A stretch of 5,050 nt of DNA, taken from Bacteroidota bacterium. GTDB lineage: Bacteria; Bacteroidota; Bacteroidia; B-17B0; B-17BO. Of the stretch, positions 1 to 5,050 are shown piece after piece. The position numbers and the translations under genes are program-made. The stretch is taken from NCBI GenBank assembly GCA_947462425.1, contig CANHPI010000223.1, positions 1-5,050 of the forward strand, written 5' to 3'. The notes under the pieces were generated by a model. The model was not told the DNA's origin and made no database searches. It worked only from the letters and a program-made list of their open reading frames with translations. Position 1 is the first letter of the stretch. Each line of letters begins with the position of its first letter.

Positions 1-214
1 AAAAAATGGTTACAACCGTTAAAATGACAATTAATAAATTAAAAATCATCGGTATATATATAGTTGTTCCAATAACATCTGAACTGCAACCTGGCAGTAA
101 ACATACAAACCAAGTTTTTTCGGCTGAGATAAATGCTTGAAACGGTAAAAAAAACTGTATAAAGGCTACTATTAAAACCATCAATAAAAAAATAGATTGT
201 TTACGCTGAATCAT
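1..214 (-). CDS. DUF4293-like small integral membrane protein (partial, C-terminus beyond left edge)
   Basis: This reading frame starts at the ATG complementary to 212-214 and stays open to the left edge, giving 71 residues. It begins MIQRKQSIFLLM, which resembles the conserved start of the Bacteroidota DUF4293 family (MIQR-Q-.-.LLL). Two hydrophobic stretches are visible, at about residues 7-27 and 52-71, separated by a short soluble loop containing two cysteines (C38, C43). Full-length members are small inner-membrane proteins with about four membrane segments, so roughly half is seen here. Their function is unknown. It lies 41 bases downstream of the lipoprotein gene on the same strand, with no obvious terminator or consensus promoter between, so cotranscription is possible. 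The family call rests on remembered N-terminal similarity and topology. The ORF itself is well supported by its start, hydrophobic pattern and lack of stops. Confidence 0.72.
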   Translation of the reverse strand, partial: MIQRKQSIFLLMVLIVAFIQFFLPFQAFISAEKTWFVCLLPGCSSDVIGTTIYIPMIFNLLIVILTVVTIF

Positions 215-255
215 GGTGTAAAATTAAGATTTTGTTTTAATTAATACTGCAATAA

Positions 256-1746
256 CTACTGATTATTATAGGCTCCTGCATCTATTGGTCCAATTGGAAA
301 ACTTCTTGGATTTCCCTTAATATCTGAAAGTATAATTGAATTTACGGGAATTAAAGCATCTCCTATACCTTTTGCAGATGAACTAGTTTTGATACCAAAA
401 TTGTACGCTGCTGGATCATTAAAGGCAGGATTTCCATTATAAATAATGGATGAGGTTGTAATTAACGTATTGGTTATGGCAGAAGTTCGTAATAAAGAAT
501 TACTTATTTTACACAATTGTCCTGAATTTGCTTTTATTTCTTGCTCAAATTCATTTCCCTGACTTCCTTCAATAATGCAGTTCGCAAAATAAAGGCTATC
601 CATTGGGAATGTTTGAGAGCCATCAAAATTATCAATATGTACGCAAGGTTGTCCACCTCTGCCGCCATCTTGTGAAAAATAATTAGCGAAAGTGGTTTGC
701 AAAAATGTATAATTTCCACCCCAAGTTAATGCTGCGCAATACTCTTTACAATTTGCAATCACATTATTTGCTCCCCAAATGTCAAAATACTGAGAGTATA
801 AACCCCATTTAGAGCAGTTTTTAATAATAGTATTAGTTAGTTTTAATTTTCGAGGTTGATTGAAACTTGATAAAATACTTGCTTGAATTCCAATAAAACT
901 ATTTTTTATAATGGCATAATTAATATAATTGTCGGTATTTCCTTCATTTATCCAAATGCGATCCCATTGCCCTGGCAAATCAGCATAATCAGCTTCACGA
1001 CGGTCTCCTTGAAAAACAACTTCATTATTAAGTGAACCATTTACTTGTATAGTACCATATCTATAAACCCATAAGCCCGCATTTTGATGAAAGTAAACTT
1101 GAATACCAGGATTTATAATCAATTTTTGTAATGAATCTACAACCAACCAACCATATATTACATGCGGTCGGTTATCGTCGGGTTGACCTAAAGCACCTCC
1201 TCCCCAATTAACAGTTACTGCTGTTGTAACACTTGAAACAGTGGAATAAGGTAAAAATCCATTTTTATATTGAATGGCTTTAGTAGGTAAATGATAATGT
1301 GCATTTTGCCCCCAAGCCTCAAGCGCAACACTGAGTTGGTTACCATTAACATCAAATAAAATTTTATCTTGAATAATTAACGGACTGAGCGCAATATTTG
1401 TTGGATTAACATTAACTTGTACAAAAATGTAAATACTATCATTAGCTAAAATTTCAATATCTGTTACTTCTTTTCCAGGCACTCCATCCACATTTAAAAA
1501 AAAACTTGATGATGCGCCTTTCTCCAAACGAATTGATGAAATATTAATTTTTTGATTATTATTATTTATAACTCTAATATTTCTGGTAGTCGAGCCAATA
1601 GTTGTAAATACAGTATCAAATAGAATAGAATCTTGAGAGAAAGCGATGGTTGCAGAAGAGTCTGTAAGTAATTTATCTTTTTTGCAAGATATAAAACTAA
1701 TTGATAAACAAATAGTTATAATTAAAAAAGTACTAAAACGATTCAT
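256..1746 (-). CDS. Beta-helix-type lipoprotein with N-terminal Ig-like region
   Basis: This is a complete 496-residue protein. Residues 1-20 form a signal peptide ending in a lipobox (F18-I19-S20 then C21), so it should be processed by signal peptidase II and lipid-anchored at C21. KKDK follows the cysteine; this charged patch might affect export to the cell surface, but it is not a clear match to a known surface-export signal. Residues about 32-145 look like an Ig-like/ASH-type beta-sandwich (DTVFTTIGSTTRNIRV, then a DSIYIFV strand). Residues about 195-450 have short repeating beta-strands with Asn/Gly turns typical of a right-handed parallel beta-helix, including PGQWDRIWI at 258-266. The C-terminus (DIKGNPR at 475-481, PIDAGAY at 487-493) matches the ending of many Bacteroidota and related beta-helix surface proteins. 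No catalytic residues of a polysaccharide lyase can be assigned. Similar proteins are usually annotated as hypothetical or beta-helix repeat proteins. Substrate or binding partner is unknown. The start is fixed by the signal peptide. Confidence 0.88.
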   Translation of the reverse strand: MNRFSTFLIITICLSISFISCKKDKLLTDSSATIAFSQDSILFDTVFTTIGSTTRNIRVINNNNQKINISSIRLEKGASSSFFLNVDGVPGKEVTDIEILANDSIYIFVQVNVNPTNIALSPLIIQDKILFDVNGNQLSVALEAWGQNAHYHLPTKAIQYKNGFLPYSTVSSVTTAVTVNWGGGALGQPDDNRPHVIYGWLVVDSLQKLIINPGIQVYFHQNAGLWVYRYGTIQVNGSLNNEVVFQGDRREADYADLPGQWDRIWINEGNTDNYINYAIIKNSFIGIQASILSSFNQPRKLKLTNTIIKNCSKWGLYSQYFDIWGANNVIANCKEYCAALTWGGNYTFLQTTFANYFSQDGGRGGQPCVHIDNFDGSQTFPMDSLYFANCIIEGSQGNEFEQEIKANSGQLCKISNSLLRTSAITNTLITTSSIIYNGNPAFNDPAAYNFGIKTSSSAKGIGDALIPVNSIILSDIKGNPRSFPIGPIDAGAYNNQ

Positions 1747-1878
1747 GCTGTAAATTTATACTTTTAATAACGATAAAGCATGAAATATATTTTAATTTTG
1801 TAAAAAAATCCTTGCAGATTGAAGATTATTAGTATATTTGCACTCCAAATTTTTTTGAAATAAATAATTGAATATAAT
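1747..1878. other. Divergent intergenic region between lipoprotein gene and rpmE2
   Basis: These 132 bases separate the divergently transcribed lipoprotein gene and rpmE2 and must hold control regions for both. The right half contains the clear rpmE2 promoter. On the minus strand only a weak -7-like box (TATATTTC, complement of 1782-1789) is visible for the lipoprotein gene, and no TTG lies at the right distance upstream. No convincing hairpin or riboswitch was seen. Confidence 0.7.
1812..1840 (+). promoter_or_regulatory. Bacteroidota sigma-A promoter for rpmE2
   Basis: TTG at 1812-1814 (-33 element) is followed after 18 bases by TATATTTG at 1833-1840, an exact match to the Bacteroidota housekeeping consensus TTG-N(about 17-21)-TAnnTTTG. 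Transcription should start near 1845, leaving a leader of about 34 bases before the ATG. The leader is A/T-rich with no Shine-Dalgarno sequence, which is normal for this phylum. Confidence 0.85.
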
Positions 1879-2130
1879 ATGAAAGCAGAAATTCACCCAG
1901 AAAATTACAGATTAGTTGTATTTAAAGATATGTCTAATGGCTACACTTTTTTAACTAAATCTTGTGCAGATACTAAAGATACAATTACTCATGAAGACGG
2001 AAATGAATATCCATTAATTAAATTAGATATTTCTATGACTTCTCATCCTTTCTATACAGGAAAACAAATGTTAGTTGATACTGCAGGTCGTATTGATAAA
2101 TTTAAAACTCGTTACGCTAAAAAAGCATAA
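1879..2130 (+). CDS. rpmE2: 50S ribosomal protein bL31, type B (zinc-independent)
   Basis: The 83-residue product is a full-length type B L31, a component of the large ribosomal subunit located at the intersubunit bridge with the small-subunit head. Family hallmarks are the start [17 protein letters not shown], the segment FLTKS at 24-28, EDGNEYPL at 39-46, and the highly conserved HPFYTGKQ at 56-63 followed by [10 protein letters not shown]. It has a single cysteine (C29) and lacks the paired-cysteine zinc ligands of type A L31, which defines the zinc-independent form. The basic C-terminus (KTRYAKKA) fits rRNA contact. It has its own strong promoter and terminator, so it is probably transcribed alone. 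No Zur-like inverted repeat is apparent around the promoter, so zinc-regulated expression is not suggested by the sequence. The type B form is common as the main L31 in this phylum. Confidence 0.97.
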   Translation: MKAEIHPENYRLVVFKDMSNGYTFLTKSCADTKDTITHEDGNEYPLIKLDISMTSHPFYTGKQMLVDTAGRIDKFKTRYAKKA

Positions 2131-2150
2131 TCTAGATAAATTATATTTTA

Positions 2151-2185
2151 AAAATCCATCTTCCTTTTGGTTGATGGATTTTTTT
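2151..2185 (+). terminator. Rho-independent terminator after rpmE2
   Basis: The arms AAAATCCATC (2151-2160) and GATGGATTTT (2173-2182) pair perfectly over 10 bp. The 12-base loop can add an inner CC-TTTT-GG pairing (2163-2170), and the right arm runs into a tract of seven Ts ending at 2185. The hairpin begins 20 bases after the rpmE2 stop codon, as expected for a factor-independent terminator. Confidence 0.88.
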
Positions 2186-2199
2186 ATTTAGTACTTTAG
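2171..2199 (+). promoter_or_regulatory. Possible weak promoter for the glycosyltransferase gene, overlapping the rpmE2 terminator
   Basis: TTG at 2171-2173 is followed after 18 bases by TACTTTAG at 2192-2199, one mismatch from TAnnTTTG. If used, transcription would start near 2204 and the mRNA would have almost no leader before the ATG at 2207. In AT-rich DNA such matches arise by chance, so this is tentative. Read-through from rpmE2 is the alternative. Confidence 0.3.
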
Positions 2200-2206
2200 T
2201 AAACCA

Positions 2207-3256
2207 ATGACTTTCCTTTTTTTATATACCGAAATAGCAGACTATTTTTTGGCCTGTTGTAACCAATTATCTTTAAACGGAGAAGTTCATATTGTAAGAT
2301 GGTCAGTTAATAAAGAAGCGCCTTTTCAATTTCAAGAAAATAAAACATTAAAAATATATTCCAAAGCAGATTATAGTTACACTCAGCTTCATGAATTAGT
2401 AACTTCTATAAATCCGGATGTGATAATTTGTAGCGGCTGGATTGATAAAGATTATTTAAAGATTACGAAAACTTATTTCAGAAAAATTCCAACGATTATG
2501 TCGTGTGATACTCATTGGCGTGGCGACTTAAAACAGCGTCTTGCAATGATTATCAGTAAGTTTACATTACTAAAAACATTTTCTCATGCGTGGGTGCCTG
2601 GAAAAGTTCAAAAACAATATGTTTTAAATTTAGGTTTTAAAGAGAACAAAATTGAAACTGGTTTTTACAGTTGCGATTTAACGCGTTTCGAAGCAATTTA
2701 CCAATCTCAGAAAGCTGAAAAGAAAGCACACTTCCCCAAACGTTTTTTATATGTGGGCAGATATTACGAATTTAAAGGGATAAAAGAATTATGGCAGGCC
2801 TTTATTGAACTGCAAACGGAACAACCAAATGAATGGGAATTATGGTGCCTTGGCATTGGAAACATTGAGCCAATTGAACATCCAAAAATTAAACATTTTG
2901 GCTTTGTACAACCTAAAGATTTATCACCTATCACATTACAAACGGGAGTGTTTGTATTACCTAGTCAATATGAGCCTTGGGGAGTAGTAGTTCATGAATT
3001 TGCAGCTTCAGGTTTCCCATTATTATTAAGTAATAAGGTTGGTGCCAAAGAACAATTTTTAAAGGTAGGAGAAAATGGATTTGAATTTGAAGCAGAAAGC
3101 ATTTCGAGTATTAAATATGCCTTAAAAAACATAATTAACACTTCCAATTCTCAATTAATAGAAATGAGTTCACACTCAAATAAACTTTCAAAAACTATTT
3201 CGCCAGAAAAATGGGCAAATAGTTTATTGAAAATGGTTAATAATTATAAAAAATAA
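2207..3256 (+). CDS. Glycosyltransferase, GT4 family (GT-B fold)
   Basis: The 349-residue product resembles retaining GT-B glycosyltransferases of family GT4. The C-terminal nucleotide-sugar domain shows the conserved strand and Gly/Lys motif RFLYVGRYYEFKG (179-191), then the E-x7-E motif: E256 in SQYEPWG and E264 in VVHE, which in this family bind the donor sugar and nucleotide. Upstream, HAWVPG (127-132) and the linker-like YSCDLTRF (154-161) match the usual domain-junction pattern (g-D-...-F). The N-terminal acceptor domain (about 1-150) is divergent and starts with a short Rossmann strand; there is no signal peptide or membrane segment, so it is cytosolic or peripherally membrane-bound. 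Donor and acceptor cannot be told from sequence. Likely roles are glycan or surface-polysaccharide synthesis. It stands without other polysaccharide genes in view, 21 bases after a terminator. The start is the first ATG of the frame after that terminator. Length is normal to slightly short for GT4. Confidence 0.9.
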   Translation: MTFLFLYTEIADYFLACCNQLSLNGEVHIVRWSVNKEAPFQFQENKTLKIYSKADYSYTQLHELVTSINPDVIICSGWIDKDYLKITKTYFRKIPTIMSCDTHWRGDLKQRLAMIISKFTLLKTFSHAWVPGKVQKQYVLNLGFKENKIETGFYSCDLTRFEAIYQSQKAEKKAHFPKRFLYVGRYYEFKGIKELWQAFIELQTEQPNEWELWCLGIGNIEPIEHPKIKHFGFVQPKDLSPITLQTGVFVLPSQYEPWGVVVHEFAASGFPLLLSNKVGAKEQFLKVGENGFEFEAESISSIKYALKNIINTSNSQLIEMSSHSNKLSKTISPEKWANSLLKMVNNYKK

Positions 3257-3294
3257 AATTACTACACAATCCAACTACTAAAATCTCTATAATT

Positions 3295-3312
3295 ATTGTT
3301 TTCAACAATTTT
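3295..3312 (+). terminator. Weak hairpin with short T-run after the glycosyltransferase gene (possible terminator)
   Basis: ATTGTT (3295-3300) and AACAAT (3304-3309) form a 6-bp stem with a TTC loop, followed by TTTT (3309-3312). It starts 38 bases after the glycosyltransferase stop codon. Only one G-C pair is present, so the stem is weak, and termination here is uncertain. Confidence 0.25.
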
Positions 3313-3318
3313 CAACAG
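3299..3318. repeat. Two tandem 10-bp repeats, TTTTCAACAA / TTTTCAACAG
   Basis: Two adjacent 10-base units (3299-3308 and 3309-3318) differ only in their last base. Together they overlap the small hairpin. They could be a binding site for a dimeric regulator of the downstream gene or a chance product of AT-rich sequence. Nothing else supports a function. Confidence 0.5.
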
Positions 3319-3359
3319 AAAGTATTATAAATATATTATTTTTATACTTTTAAATATCA

Positions 3360-4205
3360 ATGTCAGACTCATATTGCATATACAACGGACACCTAATTAG
3401 TTTATACGAACCGGCTATTAGTTTTACTAATAGAGCGTTTAGATATGGAGATTCTTTATTTGAAAGTATCCGTTTTACTAATGGTAAAATTATGTTTTTA
3501 GCAGATCATGTAAAACGATTAAAGTTAAGTATGACTTCTTTAAGAATGAATGTTCCAACTGAATTTACTCTTGCAAATGTTGAACAACTTATACTTCATT
3601 TAATTGAAAAAAATAATATTAAAAATGAAGGCCGAGTAAGATTAACTGTTTTTAGAAACGAAGGTGGATATTATACTCCGGAAACCAACGACATTTCTTT
3701 TTTAATAGAAAGTGAAGCTCTTGAAGCATCAGGGTATGCATTAAATCAAAAAGGTTTATGGGTTGATATTTATGCTGAAATAAAAAAACAAATTAATAAA
3801 ATATCCAATTTAAAAACAGGCAGTGCTTTAATGTATGTAATGGCTGGTATTACTAAAACATCCTTAAGATTAGATGATTGCTTATTAGTAAATGAAAATG
3901 GGCATATTATTGAATCTATAAACTCTAATGTTTTTGTAATTAAAAATGGTACACTTTATACATCACCTATAACCGATGGATGTATTGACGGTGTTATGAG
4001 AAAACAAGTATTAGCCATTGCAGCACAAAATAAAATTTTAGCATTTGAGCAATCTCTTACAGTGCATACATTAACAGATGGGGATGAAGTGTTTTTAACG
4101 AATGCCATTAAGGGAATTCAATGGGTAGGACAATTCAAAAATAAATTTTATACAAATCAACGTACTGTTTTTTTTGCAGAAAAACTTAACGAGTTAGCAC
4201 AATAA
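3360..4205 (+). CDS. Class IV PLP-dependent aminotransferase/lyase (PabC / IlvE / D-amino-acid aminotransferase family)
   Basis: The 281-residue product has the full set of fold-type IV features: FRYGDSLFESIR (27-38), H50 with R53-L54 (DHVKRL), the PLP-binding lysine K152 in LKTGSALMY, the cofactor-ring glutamate E185 in IIESINSNVF, and the phosphate/substrate loop SPITDGCIDGVMRK (202-215). Family members transfer amino groups from branched-chain or D-amino acids using PLP, or convert aminodeoxychorismate to p-aminobenzoate for folate synthesis. Length (about 275-285) fits PabC and D-alanine aminotransferases better than the longer branched-chain enzymes, and FRYGDSLFE resembles the PabC-type motif, but the exact reaction cannot be fixed from these motifs. 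It is cytosolic, with no signal peptide. It ends in tandem TAA codons, 6 bases before the next gene, so the two are probably cotranscribed. No Shine-Dalgarno sequence precedes the ATG. Confidence 0.93.
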   Translation: MSDSYCIYNGHLISLYEPAISFTNRAFRYGDSLFESIRFTNGKIMFLADHVKRLKLSMTSLRMNVPTEFTLANVEQLILHLIEKNNIKNEGRVRLTVFRNEGGYYTPETNDISFLIESEALEASGYALNQKGLWVDIYAEIKKQINKISNLKTGSALMYVMAGITKTSLRLDDCLLVNENGHIIESINSNVFVIKNGTLYTSPITDGCIDGVMRKQVLAIAAQNKILAFEQSLTVHTLTDGDEVFLTNAIKGIQWVGQFKNKFYTNQRTVFFAEKLNELAQ

Positions 4206-4211
4206 TAACTG

Positions 4212-4610
4212 ATGATAAATACATATTACAAATTGGTTGATGATGCCATTATTGATTTAGGATTAAATGCCGATGAAACAAAAGGAGATTTGCCAGGGCA
4301 ATGGAATTTAAAAAAAGGCAAATTTGATATCATGGTGGATGTTTGGGAACAAGAGAAACAATTTTTGTTTCAAGTGGTTTCGCCATTATGTACCTTACCA
4401 GATGAAAATAAAGAGGGTTTTATGTTGCATCTGCTTCAAAAAAATTATGGATTAAGCTCTTTAGCTTATGCCATAATGGAAGACTCTGTTTTTTTAAAAC
4501 ACACTACCGAAATGGCATCTTTAACAAAAGAAAATATTATAGCGCTATTAACTAAAACTGCCTTTTATGCAGAGCAAAGTGCTTTTGTTCCTTCGGAGAG
4601 TGACATTTAA
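4212..4610 (+). CDS. Small YbjN / CesT-chaperone-like protein
   Basis: The 132-residue cytosolic protein has the layout of the YbjN and type III secretion chaperone-like fold. An N-terminal helix (about 3-18) leads into a beta-sheet (WNLKKGKFDIMVDVWEQEKQFLFQVVSPLCTLP, about 31-63), a helix (about 66-79, FMLHLLQKNYG), two strands with LSSLAYAIMEDSVFLKHTTE (81-100), and a long C-terminal helix after the MASLT turn (101-122). This alternation, the DSVFLKH strand and the acidic tail are typical. No enzyme active site is seen. Members of the fold bind partner proteins, but no partner is known here and no type III secretion genes are present, so a secretion role is not implied. It begins 6 bases after the aminotransferase stop, so translational coupling and a shared mRNA are likely. 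The fold assignment is from pattern only. An unrelated conserved hypothetical protein remains possible. Confidence 0.85.
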   Translation: MINTYYKLVDDAIIDLGLNADETKGDLPGQWNLKKGKFDIMVDVWEQEKQFLFQVVSPLCTLPDENKEGFMLHLLQKNYGLSSLAYAIMEDSVFLKHTTEMASLTKENIIALLTKTAFYAEQSAFVPSESDI

Positions 4611-4763
4611 TCCGTTTTAAAATACAAAGGGATTTGTTTATTAAATAAAAAAATTAATAACATAGTTGAAGCTAAGCTTCAACTATGTTATTAAAATAAA
4701 AGTATGTATTACTTTAAACAATATTAACCTATATTTCTAGGTGGTTAAATTTATAAAAACATC
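4611..4763. other. Intergenic region before the phosphatase gene
   Basis: Besides the long palindrome, 153 bases hold only A/T-rich sequence. TATATTTC at 4730-4737 is one mismatch (C for final G) from the Bacteroidota -7 box, but no TTG lies 17-21 bases upstream. It could be the phosphatase promoter at low confidence; transcription would then start near 4742. No other feature is seen. Confidence 0.5.
4654..4694. repeat. 41-base palindrome / long hairpin in the intergenic region
   Basis: Bases 4654-4673 and 4675-4694 are perfect reverse complements over 20 positions around a central A at 4674. As RNA this would fold into a 19-bp stem with a TAA loop, flanked by C4672-G4676. It lies 43 bases after the stop codon of the YbjN-like gene. 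On the plus strand it is not followed by a T-run, only TTAAAATAAA. Read on the minus strand it is followed by a seven-T tract (complement of 4647-4653), so a plus-strand intrinsic terminator is imperfect. It could still stop plus-strand transcription or protect the upstream 3' end from exonucleases. It ends 69 bases before the phosphatase gene. Confidence 0.85.
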
Positions 4764-5050
4764 ATGCAAAAAATTTTAATGGTTTGTTTAGGTAATATAT
4801 GTCGTTCGCCATTAGCAGAAGGTATTATGCTAAAATTGATACGTGAAAACAACATTAACATGAGAGTGGATTCAGCAGGAACATCCGATTATCATATTGA
4901 TGAAACTCCAGATAAACGTACAATTAGCAATGCCGCTCAACATCATGTTGATTTAACTTCTTTAAGAGCAAGACAATTTAAAGTTTCTGATTTTGAAAAG
5001 TTTGATAAAATTTATGTGATGGATAAAAGCAATATGGCTAATGTTTTAGC
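4764..5050 (+). CDS. Low-molecular-weight protein-tyrosine phosphatase (partial, C-terminus beyond right edge)
   Basis: The frame starts at ATG 4764 and is open to the right edge, with 95 complete codons. The N-terminus MQKILMVCLGNICRSPLAEG carries the phosphate-binding loop C-x5-R-S: C8 is the nucleophile and R14 and S15 hold the phosphate. Further family markers are DSAGT (36-40) and the IYVMDKSN segment (83-90). These enzymes remove phosphate from phosphotyrosine through a cysteinyl-phosphate intermediate. The general-acid aspartate (DP motif near residues 110-130) lies beyond the window and cannot be checked. The protein is cytosolic. In bacteria some members (Wzb-like) control tyrosine kinases of capsule synthesis, but no kinase or export genes are visible, so a specific target is not assigned. 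Family members are about 150-160 residues, so roughly 60% is seen. The start gives the usual short distance to the loop cysteine. Confidence 0.96.
   Translation, partial: MQKILMVCLGNICRSPLAEGIMLKLIRENNINMRVDSAGTSDYHIDETPDKRTISNAAQHHVDLTSLRARQFKVSDFEKFDKIYVMDKSNMANVL

Larger units (their letters stand above)
3257..3359. other. Intergenic region between glycosyltransferase and aminotransferase genes
   Basis: These 103 very AT-rich bases contain a small hairpin with a tandem repeat at 3295-3318 and, just before the next gene, TACTTTTA (3345-3352), which misses the last G of the Bacteroidota -7 box and has no TTG at the right distance upstream. The promoter of the aminotransferase gene must lie here or be supplied by read-through, but it cannot be named with confidence. 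Confidence 0.5.

Noticed and set aside
215..255. Promoter for the DUF4293-like gene (minus strand TTG ... TAATTTTA)
   Set aside because: The spacing is about 23 bases and the -7 box lacks the final G, so the match is below what AT-rich DNA gives by chance.
534..719. 61-codon minus-strand ORF inside the lipoprotein gene
   Set aside because: It lies wholly within the well-supported lipoprotein coding region in another frame and has no recognisable protein features.
2805..2987. 60-codon plus-strand ORF inside the glycosyltransferase gene
   Set aside because: It overlaps the conserved GT4 C-terminal domain, including the E-x7-E region, in another frame; it is a shadow ORF.
3299..3318. CRISPR or iteron-like array
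   Set aside because: Only two 10-base units without spacers; far too few and too short for an array or replication origin.
4212..4610. Type III secretion chaperone
   Set aside because: The fold resemblance to CesT is generic (shared with YbjN); no secretion or effector gene is present and such systems are not expected in Bacteroidota.
2207..5050. Polysaccharide/capsule synthesis cluster suggested by the glycosyltransferase and the tyrosine phosphatase
   Set aside because: The two genes are about 1.5 kb apart, separated by an unrelated operon and a long hairpin, and no kinase, flippase, polymerase or other glycosyltransferase is visible.

Overview
The window reads as an ordinary chromosomal stretch of an AT-rich Bacteroidota bacterium (flavobacteria or a close relative). 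Three things point there. A textbook Bacteroidota promoter (TTG, 18 bases, TATATTTG) sits ahead of the L31 gene, start codons lack obvious Shine-Dalgarno sequences and follow A/T-rich leaders, and two protein types typical of the phylum occur: a DUF4293-like membrane protein and a beta-helix lipoprotein with an SC lipobox.

Left part (1-1746, minus strand): a 496-residue predicted surface or periplasmic lipoprotein with an Ig-like N-terminal region and a right-handed beta-helix-like body. It is followed 41 bases later on the same strand by the 5' part of a small DUF4293-type membrane protein that runs off the left edge. Bases 1747-1878 are a divergent intergenic region.

Middle (1879-3256, plus strand): rpmE2, encoding the zinc-independent (type B) ribosomal protein bL31, has a strong promoter and its own hairpin/T-tract terminator. 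Only 21 bases after the terminator begins a GT4-type glycosyltransferase of 349 residues. A possible weak promoter for it overlaps the terminator.

Right part (3360-5050, plus strand): a class IV PLP-dependent aminotransferase or lyase and, 6 bases downstream, a 132-residue YbjN/CesT-chaperone-like small protein form a probable two-gene operon. A 41-base near-perfect palindrome at 4654-4694 separates them from the start of a low-molecular-weight protein-tyrosine phosphatase that runs off the right edge.

The genes look like separate short transcription units of general metabolism, translation and envelope biology, not one system. I found no RNA genes, CRISPR, mobile elements or phage genes, and no convincing undescribed system. 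The most notable non-coding structure is the long palindrome. The most interesting genes of uncertain role are the beta-helix lipoprotein and the aminotransferase/YbjN-like pair.
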